Shown here one piece after another: positions 49,901 to 58,075 of a stretch of 64,000 bases of DNA. The notes beneath the pieces were generated by a model that worked only from the letters and a program-made list of their open reading frames with translations, did no database searches and was not told the DNA's origin. The stretch's first letter is position 1, and each line of letters opens with the position of its first letter. Made by a program: the position numbers and the translations under genes. Source of the stretch: Brachionus manjavacas (Eukaryota > Rotifera > Eurotatoria > Ploima > Brachionidae); contig JAHQIY010000009.1 in NCBI GenBank assembly GCA_019054805.1, positions 2,976,001-3,040,000 on the forward strand, in the 5' to 3' direction.

Positions 49901-51403
49901 AGTACAAAAAGAAGAAAAATGAAATTGTTTTTTGTTAAAAGTTTGATCTAATTGTCTATTGTCTAAGAGTAATTACGATAGATTAATATTCTGAAAAAAA
50001 TGATAAATTTTCTAAATTAATTTTCTTTATTTTTTCCCGTTGAAAAAATTCCATGAAAATAATTCTGTGAAAAAACTTTAAATTTTCTGATAAATTTTCT
50101 AAATTAATTTTCTTTATTTTTTCCCGTTGAAAAAATTCCATGAAAATAATTCTGTGAAAAAACTTTTCTACGAAAAAAAAAATCATTGAATCGAACGTTC
50201 ACTAGATTTTTCAGTTCGAAAAATTTTTTTTTTTCAAAAATAGAAATATAAGCGCAATAGGTAATACAAGAATATCAAAAATGAATTGAAATGATCCTTT
50301 AAAGTGCTAATTATAAATCAAGGAAATGATGAGCGTTCAACTCGTAGATTTTTTTTCATAGTTATTTCAAAGAGTTGTTTTCAAAGAATAATTATTAATA
50401 GAATTTTTCTTAAATCTATGGCAGCATCCAAATAACTTTTTTTTTTTTTAATTTTCTTATCATTTATGTGTATATTTTTACGTAATTTTACCATTTTTTA
50501 CAATTATTTGCTCATCAAATTTTGAATATCTAGATTAAGTTTCATGTGTTTGCTTTTTTTAGAGTTTTTTTAAGAATTTTAAAACAAAAGTGTAAAATTT
50601 ATTTTTCGTTTTTTATTAAATTTTCGTAATGTTACGAAAATCACTAAATCAAAATTGTACCGATGATCATTCTGACATTGATTTTTTTTTCAGAAATGTT
50701 GACGCGTAATTCCTTAATGCCACCGTCTATCCTGGTTAGTTCGCGCAAACATAGCGCTTCATCTTCTCGTAAATCATCTGTTAATGAAATAGAAGAAGAC
50801 ATCGATAGGTAGTTATTTAATTTTTCCGCAATTTAAAATTATTTTTTTCAACTCAAGTTATTTTTCATCTGAGACCAAGTGTGGACTCACACCAGGCTTA
50901 GGTCAAGTATCGCCAAAGAATGATGTTAAAGAAGATGCAATAACTGGTGATATCAAGCTTGGCTTTTTGATGAGCAAAGGACAGTTGGAGATAACTGTTT
51001 TCGAAGCGGCTAATTTAGTAAAACTAACTGGTCCGAGCAAGGATACTTATGTAAAAACCTATTTGAGAACAGGTACACATCGAATTCAAAAAAAAAAGAC
51101 CCATGTGGTCAAAAATGCGACCGAACCTGTATTCAACTCAAAATTGTCTTACAGTGCTTGTAACGTGCTCGGCCGACGCATTCAAGTGGTTTAACATCTA
51201 ATGCTTGATTTTTATTAATTAAAATATTATTTAATTTCCTTTAGATTATGGTATGGGTTAAAGCGCCTAAATTGGACAAGAATCAATGCATCGGCGAAGC
51301 TTATGTTCAGCTTGATCAACTTGATTTGACCCAACAGACTATTGGTTGGTACAAATTGTACAAGCAGCATGTTGTTGACAGTGATTTTTATGATTCGGCC
51401 TGA
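25986..51403 (+). CDS. RIMS: RIM-type presynaptic active-zone scaffold, ten exons
   Basis: Exons: 25986-26104, 26192-26564, 29035-30115, 37974-38822, 42232-43079, 45170-45290, 45340-45609, 50694-50808, 50858-51188, 51245-51403. All junctions are GT-AG and keep frame: 4266 bases, 1421 residues. Order: Rab3-binding helix (SHLSADELEKIKKVIQRQ), an eight-Cys FYVE-like finger (C104, C107, C141, C144, C149, C152, C174, C177) then KKSGCWS, a Ser-rich linker, PDZ (about 805-885, GLGMILIGG), C2A (about 965-1090), a Ser/Arg-rich linker, and C2B (about 1290-1415) ending IGWYKLYKQ before the stop. RIM ties Rab3/RAB27 vesicles, Munc13, Ca channels and RIM-BP together at release sites. RIM-BP-like motifs RKLPDLP (517-523) and RNLPPLP (918-924) are visible. 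AATAAA follows near 51428. Small extra exons in the long introns could be missed. Confidence 0.92.
27096..27878. mobile_element. long-TIR MITE in RIM intron 2
   Basis: Arms 27096-27199 and 27773-27878 are near-perfect inverted copies of about 100 bp (block CTGCCGAATATAACCTGAAG). The roughly 570-bp interior has no coding potential. The family is not recognised. Confidence 0.75.
30425..30500 (+). repeat. fragment of the TACTTTTT-rich MITE family
   Basis: GAGGTAAAGACAATGAGAAT followed by AAAATCCTTCTAGTACTTTT matches the end of the copy at 49541. Only one arm is left. Confidence 0.5.
30702..31561. mobile_element. long-TIR MITE with GTGACC motif arrays
   Basis: Terminal inverted repeats of about 115 bp (30702-30817 and 31447-31561) start GTCTCCCCCAATAGG. 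GTGACC or GGTCAC occurs about 20 times, both in the arms and in subterminal positions (for example 30846-30915 and 31370-31430). The centre holds a minus-strand open stretch of 61 codons (30986-31171) with VCSKSNCP, of unknown origin. It lies inside a LINE 3' UTR. Confidence 0.8.
32337..32507 (-). mobile_element. short retroposon with target duplication and foldback
   Basis: The insert carries the GAGC hairpin 3' end and an ATTT repeat (tail at the left). It is flanked by CATTCTTTTATTATTT on the left and CATTCTTTTACTATTT on the right, a 16-bp duplication with one difference. Its other end is a near-perfect hairpin (GAGAGAATAACAGGA / TCCTGTTATTCTC). Confidence 0.65.
32545..32640 (+). repeat. 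pogo/Tigger-like terminal end
   Basis: TA followed by CAGTCGAGTCTTGTTATAAC is the typical start of pogo-group elements. No matching opposite end of the same subfamily is evident; a related end lies at 35905-35957. Confidence 0.45.
33139..33515. mobile_element. MITE (GGCACTTTGAAGTTTATGATC) with 9-bp duplication
   Basis: Arms of about 135 bp (33139-33273 and 33381-33515) are inverted copies. CATTTTAAA flanks both sides exactly (33130-33138 and 33516-33524). The terminal sequence is related to that of the MITE at 23116-23607 and the single end at 35697-35721. The length of the duplication fits MULE. Confidence 0.85.
34075..34530. mobile_element. relic DNA element with integrase-like coding scrap
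   Basis: TTTGTCGCATAGAACAAGCA (34077) returns inverted at 34501-34520, and the similarity extends through AAATTATTTA. Between them the minus strand (34415-34290) reads FFEANAMKIRAHIH and, after one frameshift, EAKVGDIVQVSIPHVDCRPA. The pattern VGDxVxVxIPxVD followed by Arg resembles the C-terminal part of integrase-like DDE proteins (for example Ginger-related). The assignment is tentative. Confidence 0.45.
34938..35455 (-). mobile_element. CR1-like LINE, 5'-truncated C-terminal fragment
   Basis: The minus-strand frame 35450-34977 (157 codons) reads EKRLTKLGLTKLSERRVRGD, then LIEMYKLVNGIEK, FFSNRVVPHWNRLPENVV. It is a relative, but not a close copy, of the end of the LINE at 5904-8538 (ETRRLRGDLIEMFKIINGLD, NVWNKLD). 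It is open and terminates close to a (TAG/CTA)n tail at 34941-34961, so it is a recent truncated insertion. Confidence 0.8.
35697..35957. repeat. single ends of two DNA elements
   Basis: GATCATGAACTTCAAGTTGC at 35700 matches the 23607 MITE end. The segment 35905-35957 is an inverted pogo-type end: ATACAGAGGTTCGACTG then TA, with the GTTATA blocks of this class. Neither has a visible partner. Confidence 0.4.
35958..37973. other. rest of RIM intron 3, mostly featureless
   Basis: AT-rich DNA. A retroposon 3' end of the second hairpin family (ACACCGCAAGGGTGATGTAA) is at 36425-36475, on the minus strand. Nothing else is recognised. Confidence 0.35.
38918..39475. mobile_element. MITE with CTCCTTGTGGAGCAT ends in RIM intron 4
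   Basis: The left arm, 38931-38981, and the right arm, 39411-39463, are inverted copies with several differences; each also contains the small palindrome CTCCTTGTGGAG. It has no coding potential. A partial GC-rich core of another family (CCAGGGCTATGTCCCGGACC) lies next to it near 39500. Confidence 0.7.
39685..40492 (+). mobile_element. family A long-TIR DNA element, complete copy
   Basis: Terminal inverted repeats of about 120 bp at 39688-39805 and 40372-40490 (GTGTTTGAATTACAAAATG, ATGTTTCAGATATTTTT). The interior contains the GGAGC hairpin segment (39905-39945) and the GTGAACCATAGTTCAC and GTGAACTATCGGTTCAC near-palindromes (40088-40103 and 40137-40153). Partial copies are at 5156, 9295, 11150 and 41380. 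It carries no transposase. Confidence 0.75.
40916..41119 (+). CDS. short acidic-basic ORF in RIM intron 4, unidentified
   Basis: A 67-codon open frame reads KKYDSSDEDSIIVEEVNWNE and then a Lys/Arg-rich run (KKKTKKIGRKKEE). The alternation of a casein-kinase-like acidic patch and a basic tail is found at the ends of many transposase or chromatin proteins. There is no upstream domain and no clear host exon function. A transposon scrap is the most likely explanation, and low-complexity chance the next. Confidence 0.2.
   Translation: MKRYSKKYSKKYDSSDEDSIIVEEVNWNEGSGAFTNVIAKKKTKKIGRKKEEDQKIKQKIIFFVISD
41380..41462 (-). repeat. family A terminal repeat, solo
   Basis: GCAATATTAACTTAAAATTG and ATCTGAAACATCGCACTTTT match the right arm of 39685-40492. 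Only this fragment is left. Confidence 0.55.
43905..44590 (+). mobile_element. element carrying a PHD-finger ORF in RIM intron 5
   Basis: An open frame ends at 44456 and can be followed back to about 44070 (KPSVDSFISKERVVDEEHIQ). Its last 45 residues form a PHD-type finger: CNSC, then IVCSSC, YFHLKC and WLCANC, matching the C4HC3 pattern. Upstream lies FFTSDALLML. Imperfect inverted repeats (CACACAATTTACCTGTAAAT at 43910, inverse near 44545-44590) flank it. A zinc finger at the very end is typical of some DNA transposases; the catalytic part is absent. It is not a RIM exon, because the frame ends in a stop without a splice donor. Confidence 0.45.
46175..46353. mobile_element. hAT MITE, AAGTCA family, 8-bp duplication
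   Basis: The 179-bp element starts CAGACTTGTTTTTAAGTCAC and ends GTGACTTAAAAACAACTCTG. ACTTAACC is repeated exactly on both sides (46167-46174 and 46354-46361). The interior is made of AAGTCATTGACTTGACTT units and A runs. It belongs to the same family as the elements at 52346 and 59174. Confidence 0.9.
46551..46765 (+). mobile_element. short retroposon with GAGC hairpin 3' end
   Basis: It begins around ACATGTGCCACATGTAAC (also seen inverted near 11360) and ends with CTGAAGGAGCCCTATCTCGG and a run of AAATA units. It lies in RIM intron 7. Confidence 0.55.
47275..48490 (+). mobile_element. LINE family B, 5'-truncated RT
   Basis: The plus strand encodes FLIFINDLAF, the catalytic KIFADDTTIIF (about 47350-47380), then LGIIIDNKLNFNSHV, FFKTFILPHFDYCL and a tail NESFNKPYNLRNS related to the copies at 2.6 and 62.2 kb. 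The frame is open from 47494 to 48138, with a frameshift near 48110. The 3' UTR ends near 48490 after TTGAAATTGAAAAA. It lies in RIM intron 7. Confidence 0.8.
49541..49975. mobile_element. inverted-repeat MITE, TACTTTTT-rich family, copy 2
   Basis: It starts GAGGTATAGACAATGAGAAT, runs through TTTGGCCCTGTTCCTTTTTG, a GC-rich core (AGGACTCCGCCCGGGACCC, 49748-49766) and the inverse AAAAAGGAACAGGGCCAAAT, and ends near TTGTCTATTGTCT. It lies in RIM intron 7. Confidence 0.65.
50002..50175. repeat. tandem duplication, 87-bp unit, two copies
   Basis: GATAAATTTTCTAAATTAAT begins at 50002 and again at 50089, and the copies are almost identical through GTGAAAAAACTTT. It is a recent local duplication within RIM intron 7 and not coding. 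Confidence 0.75.
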
Positions 51404-52034
51404 GTGTGTAAAAATGTAAAATTAAAAAAAATAAAATTGTATTTTTTCCATGTTTTTTTAATAATATTTTTACCAAAACCATTTTATTTTAAAGCCAAAG
51501 TCAGCACTTGACTTAGTCCTACTAGTAAAAAGTTTTCTAAATAAACACAATAAGTGTGTCGTTCAAATAGTGGCCTCAACAAGAAAATTTATAAGATTGT
51601 TATTTTTGAGAAAATTCTTTTAGCTATTCAAGCTCATCATGCATTGAATGTGTATTGTTTAGGGAGACCTCTGTTTAAGAGCGATAGATATTACAGCACA
51701 TACTCAAAAACTTACAAACATAGTATATTTTAACAATGCTCAAAACATTTTTCTTTCTATTTATTAAATAAATAAGAAAGATTATAGTCAAAATTTTCAT
51801 ATGAAAATTTAACAAAGAGATAGCGATAATTTTTATGAAAGTTTAGAAATAAATTATAAAATAAAATATTAATTTAAGCCGAAATTAATTTCATTTTTTG
51901 TAAATAAATAATTATCAATTAATTTTAAATAAATAAATAAAACAAATCAATATCCATGGTTCAAGCCAATGTTTAATATAGCGCAAACCAGCCACTTTTT
52001 AGTTCACTTTTAATCGTGCCTAAACATTAACCCG

Positions 52035-52100
52035 GATTATTTTATTTTTTTATTTATTTTTTCAATGAACGCCTTGCAGGCGATGTAGAAAAAAAAATAA
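52035..52100 (-). repeat. retroposon 3' end, second hairpin family
   Basis: On the minus strand CATCGCCTGCAAGGCGTTCA forms a stem (CGCCT/AGGCG) and is followed by an ATAAA-type tail. Confidence 0.5.
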
Positions 52101-52896
52101 AAATAAAATTAAAAATCTTAAGACAAAAGAATTGAAACATGCGATAATTTTAATTTTGAATGTTACCGTAAACCTTTGCCCAGCATACTAAGAATAAACC
52201 TGAAATTTAACCGGAATTCTATATGGAATAGTTCCCATCGAAACCATGTGAAAGTAATTTTTTTGAATTTTTTGAGAATTCCGGTTAAAATTAAGAAGTG
52301 TTCTATTAATAAAAGCTAAATTTAACTAATGTTCTAATAAATTTCCAGAGTTGTTTTTAAGTCACAAGTCTTAAGTCAAGTCAAGTCAATGACTTGACTT
52401 AGATTTTTTTTTTTTTTTAAGTCAAGTCAATGACTTAAAAAAATTTTTTTTTTTTTTTAAGTCAAGTCAATGACTTGACTTAGATTTTTTTTTTTTTTTA
52501 AGTCAAGTCAATGACTTAAAAATTTTTTTTTTTTTTTTAAGTCAAGTCAATGACTTAAAAATTTTTTTTTTTTTTTTAAGTCAATTCAATGACTTAAAAT
52601 TTTTTTTTTTTTTTTTAAGTCAAGTCAATGACTTAAAATTTTTTTAATTTTTTTCTTAAGTCAAGTCAATGACTTAAAAATTTTTAAGTTTAAAAAATCG
52701 TTAAAAAAAAAGCGGCAAGTCAAAGTTACGGTCAACATTGTGGCGGACGGTCATTTAGCCGTTCAGCTTGGCGGCCAGAATTTGGGACTGCGGCGCTGAA
52801 AAAAAAGAAGCCAAAATATCATAAAAAATTAAAAAGTTAAGAAAATTAAATATGTTTATTAATTAAAAAAAAACATAATTTTATTAAAAAAAAAAA

Positions 52897-53815
52897 CCAG
52901 CGGCCAACAATCATCCAATACCAATAATCAACAACTACCAACGACCAACTTCAAACAACGACAACAATAATACAACTAACTTCCAAACACTACCAACAAC
53001 TATCAACCATCAATGGCTAACAACAGCCACTAACAAAAAAACAAATACTATTTAACTACTATTATAACTACTTCTACTATAACTATTACTACTATAACTA
53101 CTACTATTATAACTACTTCTACTATAACTACTACTATTATAACTACTACTATTATAACTACTACTATTAAAACTACTACTATTATAACTACTACTATTAT
53201 AACTACTACTATTATAACTACTACTATTATAACTACTACTATTATAACTACTACTATTATAACTACTACTATTATAACTACTACTATTATAACTACTACT
53301 ATTATAACTACTACTATTATAACTACTACTATTATAACTACTACTATTATAACTACTACTATTATAACTACTACTATTAAAACTACTTCTACTATAACTA
53401 CTACTACTATAACTACTACTATTATAACTTCTTCTACTATAACTACTACTACTATAACTACTACTATTATAACTACTACTATTATAACTTCTTCTACTAT
53501 AACTACTACTACTATAACTACTACTTCTTTAATACTACTTTTCTTCTTCTCCTATTTTACTACTACTTCTACTTTAAAGAAATTAAGTAGTGTGAGGAGT
53601 CGTAGTATTGTTGTTACTGGTTGTTGTTGGTTGTTGGGAGTGGTTGACTGTTGACTGTTGATAGTTGTTGGTACTGGTTGGTAGTAGGTAGTGTTTGAAA
53701 GTTGGTTGTATTGTATTTGGTAGTGGTTTGAAGAAAGTTGTTCGAAGTTGTTTGGAGAAAGTTGTTTGTAGTTTGGGGTTGTTGGTAGTTGGTGATTGTT
53801 GGCCGTTGGTATTTG
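52897..53815. repeat. low-complexity foldback block with 15-bp minisatellite
   Basis: The left side is CAA/CCA-rich (CCAGCGGCCAACAATCATC) and the right side is GTT/GGT-rich, its inverse in style (GATTGTTGGCCGTTGGTAT). Between them about 32 copies of a 15-bp unit ACTACTACTATTATA run from about 53047 to 53534. The block sits just beyond the surviving end of the hAT transposase and may have replaced its C-terminus. The open frame of 94 codons here is an artefact of the repeats. Confidence 0.7.
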
Positions 53816-53894
53816 TAAATTTTTTTTTTATAAAAATATGTGTTTTTTTTTTATAATTGATTAGCATATATAATTATCTTTATTATTATCTATT

Positions 53895-55323
53895 TTATGA
53901 TATTTTCACCTCATTTTTTTTCAATGACTTAAAATTTGTCATTGAAAAAACAATGACAAATTTTAGACAAAAAGAAGAAATATACCATGAATAGTCGACT
54001 ATGCTATTGTTCTTTAAATCTAATATTACACTGAATCGTGTGTTAATTTCGTTTCTCAATTCACTTATAAACGCTTTCAGACTATTGTTTACCAGTTTGA
54101 AATCGTTCAAATGTTGTATTAATTGTAACAAACTTGGTACTACTAGACTCAGAGTTGAGTACTGATCTCCTGAATTTCATTTGTAACAAATTCAAATGGT
54201 TCTAAGATATTAATTATTTCTGCTAGTCTTGAATGTTCATTTTGACTTAAATTTAATCCTTGGTTATTGATCATATTTAGAGCTTCATTTAGATCGATTA
54301 ATTTTATTTTGCAAGGCTTTTTTTAACAACAAGTTGTAGAGAGTGGGCAAAACATCTCATATGCTTCAATCCTGAGTCTTGTAATAAATCAATCTCGTCG
54401 ATATTAAAATTTGTATCAATTTCATCCTCAGAGCTTGTCACTTCTCCTTCAGTATCAGTTTCACTTTCTTCAATTTCCCTATCAGAAAGGTCAAACTCAT
54501 CTTCACCGACAAGATGCAATAGCGTACCCATTTTAACCATATTCGAACCATTATCTGTAACTATTCGAACTAATTTCTCACGAATAGCGAATTCTTCAAT
54601 AATGATATCTATTTCTCGTTTAAAACCCATCCCGTCGTTGTTGAAATATTTTTGCAGCGAAGAACATAAGTTTTAAAATTAAAATTTTCGTCTAAAAAAT
54701 GAATCGTTATCCCGAGAAATGATCTTAGTCGTCGATCTGTCCAAACATCTAAAGTTAGCGAAGCAAATCTTATTTTAGATATTAACAATTTCAAATTATT
54801 ATTCATAAGGTCGATCGCTTTATTTTGCAATTTTAATATATTTGTCCTCGATGTCGGTTTCCATTTCTTGCAAATCAGCGACATAAAAGATCTAAAGGCT
54901 TCGCATTCGACTAAGCGGTAAGGCAATCCACATCCAATAATTAAATATTTAAAAATGAAGTCGTTGACTATCTCTGCCGTTAGGTTTTTCTTATGGTCTT
55001 GGTTTGACTTATCTTTTTTGTTCCTTTGAAGATTTAAACTCATCATATGCTTCCTTATCGCAAAATTTTAAGTGCCGAATAAAGTTTGACGTATTATTCC
55101 TTGTATCGGTAATGTTGTTCGAACAAAATTTACACTTTGCCGTTCTTGAACCAATTTGGTTATCACTGTTAGCTAAAGAATTGTCAGATTAAATTAAAGA
55201 TATAAATTTAAAATTACTCTTTATTGTCAAATCAGAGTAGGCAAAGTTAATGATTGCTTGCTGCTTTTGAGAATCAGATTCTGAGTTTGTCGAAAATTGA
55301 GATTCATCAACCAAATTGCTCAT
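53895..55323 (-). pseudogene. hAT transposase with BED finger, broken
   Basis: On the minus strand from the ATG at 55323: MSNLVDESQFSTN, a BED-type finger (about 55145-55070, KCKFCSNNIT then FIRHLKFCDKEAYDEF), then FKYLIIGCGLPYRLVECEAF and SLTLDVWTDRR (55046-54609), then VRIVTDNGSNMVK, an acidic insert and LKHMRCFAHSLQLVV (54630-54304), and finally a helical segment to 53895. WTDxR, TDNGSNM and the RCxAHxLQL block are hallmarks of hAT catalytic cores. The C-terminal hAT dimerisation region is missing. Frame changes at about 55030, 54630 and 54300 show it is inactive. A short intron may lie near 55200. Confidence 0.85.
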
Positions 55324-56399
55324 ATTGTTATTCAATAAGTTTTTTTAAATCTAAAAATATTAATTTTTTTTATTTTGAATTTTTCTAAATCTTTGAAAAA
55401 ATAATAAATTAAAAATAAATAAATAAAATTTTTAGAAAATTTTATAGGCAAATTACGGCCTACGTTTGGTATTTTAAATGTAAATTAAAAAATAAAATTG
55501 TTTTATAATTAGTTTATTTTAAAATAAAGTCGAAATTTTTTATTAATATTTTTTGACATTTGAATTAAAATAAAAAAAAATTTTAAAAAAACTTTTGACT
55601 GTTTAAATTGATTAAAAAATGAAAAATTTTTAGTTCAATGGATTCGTCATTTTGTGACGATTTCAAAAATATAAAATTCATTAGGCCTGTGAGACGCACT
55701 TGGACACTATAATTAAAATAAAATTAATAAATTCAAATTATTGCTTTAAAAAAAAATATTGTGCTCTCAAAAAAATATTGCAATATTGACTTAGTTTAAT
55801 TATTATTGTTCACTAGTTCACAATTGCTCGAATTTAGATAAAAATATTTTAAAAATGATTTTTAAAGGCTAAATTTAATACAAATCTAATTATTATTACA
55901 TGAATGGATTTGCCATTATATGACTCATCCAAAAATCTAAAATTTAATTGACCTGTGACTTGCACCTAAACACTATAATCAAAATAAAAAATATGTGAAC
56001 AATTTTAAGGTCTCAAAAAAAAATTGCAAGTGTGATTTAGATTAAAAATTAGCATAATTTAAGTGAAATGTACTATGTAAGAGAGTCTAATGTAAGATTC
56101 AAACAAAAGAATTTTTATTTCAAGTTTATTTTAGCAATTTTAATTAGTATAAAGTAAGAATAAAGCAAAAAAATTTTAATTTTCAAGTTTATTTAAAAAG
56201 TTTATTTTTAGAACAAAAATAAAAAAAATGCAAATATTTTAAAGAAAACTTAAACAATACAATAATTTAAAAAAAATTGTCGAATAATTTAGTCGATTAT
56301 TTTTCGATTAAAAATAATGTCGAATAATTTACTCGATTATTTTTTCGATTAAAAATAAATTGTAAACATAAACGAAACCTTAAAAAATGATTAAAAAGA
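55324..56399. other. AT-rich hAT interior upstream of the transposase
   Basis: No gene or repeat is recognised. A promoter for the minus-strand transposase would lie here. Confidence 0.35.
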
Positions 56400-57360
56400 G
56401 TGAAGCTTTGCGTGACTATAGAAAGCGGGATAGCAAATAGTCCTTAATACAGCCGAGTACTTCTGCAGGTACCGGTTTTGCGTACCTTGCCATATAAGTG
56501 CAAGCTTTAATATATTTTAAATTAAATTCTAATTTCCTACGTTAACTTAAGACTTAAAAAGAGGAAAAAGGAAAAATTATGGTATGATGAAGTTGATTGC
56601 TTTCTTTTCCAAAGGTCCTCTTACATTCCATATACCATTCCATTCCATTCCATACCATTCTATAAATCCATTACATAATCCATTCCATTCCATACTGCGC
56701 TCATCACGATGCCATCCCCAATAAACTATTTACTCTGAATCACGCTATCCGGTACATAGTCATAGTCATAGTCCATGAAAATGCCTATAGCACGATACAG
56801 AGATCTAGTTTGATCGAAAATGACACCCCGCAGTTTTAATATATTATTTAAGGTGTTCCGTCCCACGGGAACCCTTTTTAGGCGCATACGTGTAAAGCAA
56901 GCTCTTGTCGATCCCTTGACCCCACTATAGTGAATGTTTAAGACATTGACGATAGTAGGCAGAGAGGTCATCATCAGTATCCAACGACTATCTGTCACCA
57001 TGACAACATAGTCTCGCTGAATCAACTCGAGTCCTGATCTAATCGGAGAAAAACCGCTTCGACCCGGACGAGTGTTATCCAAAACAACCCCTCTCAGGAA
57101 TTGACAAAAGCCGTACAGACTGGTAGCCATTCGAAAAACGGCGTTTTAATAAGACACCAGTAAGATTCTAATGAGAACAGGGTAAAAAGGCTTATTTAAA
57201 GGTTTTTACTCTACCCTCATTATGGTATCGGCCACTGTATATTGTCGCCCACCAAACATAGTAACATACCGTGGATGGTGTTAGGCGACCACAGCAGGAG
57301 ATAAAGACCTAACCCGATTTACGTCAATATATAGACGATAATAGGATTACGTCTTCGTGT
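56400..57360. other. GC-richer block inside the hAT, possible captured DNA
   Basis: The composition shifts sharply: G+C approaches half of the bases, while both sides are strongly AT-rich. It has one good open frame (56726-57130) and an ATTCC-rich simple stretch (56626-56690). Its origin is unknown. Confidence 0.55.
56726..57130 (-). CDS. 134-codon ORF in the GC-richer block, unrecognised
   Basis: The frame starts MATSLYGFCQFLRGVV and ends MDYDYDYVPDSVIQSK. It is rich in Arg, Val and Ile, with no signal peptide, membrane segment or known motif; RPGRSGFSPIRSG and YSGVKGSTRACF are its most distinctive parts. A TTTAAATAA sequence about 60-70 bases upstream of the ATG could serve as a TATA-like element. 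It does not resemble the hAT transposase. It could be captured cellular or viral DNA, or a chance ORF; no function is proposed. Confidence 0.3.
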   Translation of the reverse strand: MATSLYGFCQFLRGVVLDNTRPGRSGFSPIRSGLELIQRDYVVMVTDSRWILMMTSLPTIVNVLNIHYSGVKGSTRACFTRMRLKRVPVGRNTLNNILKLRGVIFDQTRSLYRAIGIFMDYDYDYVPDSVIQSK

Positions 57361-57542
57361 ATTAATTCTGAAATGTTTATTATTAATTAGTTTGTCAATT
57401 AAACAAACTAATAATTTCCTGTTAATTTTCAATTTTGCTTTATCATTGCAAAAAAGAAAATTATGTCTAAATTATGTTTAAATTATGTTTTTCTATCTAT
57501 TATATCATTTAAATGTATAAATTAAACATTAAGTAAATGTAA

Positions 57543-57615
57543 GTATCTGTAGTACAATGGTTTAAGTCATGTCCAACTAATCCAAAGGTAGAGGGTACGA
57601 TCCCCTTTGGTTACG
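57543..57615 (+). tRNA. tRNA-like sequence with A and B boxes (probable relic or SINE head)
   Basis: TAGTACAATGG (57550-57560) fits the A box, and GGTACGATCCC fits the B box with one change. The T arm pairs fully (GAGGG/CCCTT), and the acceptor pairs at most positions with a T-T mismatch and two wobbles. The D and anticodon stems are poor, so no anticodon is assigned. It lies within the hAT, just before tandem repeats. Confidence 0.4.
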
Positions 57616-57639
57616 AAAAAATTCAAAAAATTTAATTTT

Positions 57640-58075
57640 ACTTTTTATTTAAAAAAAAAATTTTAATTTTCCCGCTATTTTTAAATTTTAAAAGACCAAA
57701 TTACTACTAATATTATTCAATTATAATGAAAAAAATCGCAAAAAATACTTCAAATCTAAAAAAAATTATTTTAAATTTTTCACGCTATTTTTGGATTTTT
57801 AAAGCTCAAAATACTACCAAAATAATTTAATTATTATGAAAAAAATTGCAAAGAAAATTTCAAATCTAAAAATAATTTTTTCAAATTTTTCCCGCTATTT
57901 TTGGATTTTTAAAGCTCAAAATACTACCAAAATAATTTAATTATTATGAAAAAAATTGCAAAGAAAATTTCAAATCTAAAAATAATTTTTTCAAATTTTT
58001 CCCGCTATTTTTGGATTTTTAAAGCTCAAAATACTACCAAAATTATTTAATTATTACGAAAAAAATAATTAAAAG
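57640..58075. repeat. 110-bp tandem repeats, nearly four copies
   Basis: CCCGCTATTTTT (or CACGC) recurs at 57671, 57781, 57891 and 58001, exactly 110 bases apart. The middle copies are almost identical, and the outer ones have diverged more. It lies next to the right end of the hAT, so it may be its subterminal region. Confidence 0.9.

Noticed and set aside
52346-52690. Regularly repeated AAGTCAAGTCAATGACTT units with T-run spacers, resembling a CRISPR array
   Set aside because: The spacers are only T or A runs, the units lie at the end of a hAT element, and the DNA is animal.
53583-53867. Minus-strand ORF of 94 codons rich in Thr, Asn and Gln
   Set aside because: It is a low-complexity translation of the CAA/GTT-type repeats.
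56626-56695. ATTCC-rich stretch as human satellite contamination
   Set aside because: It is short, irregular and embedded in unique sequence of the hAT interior.
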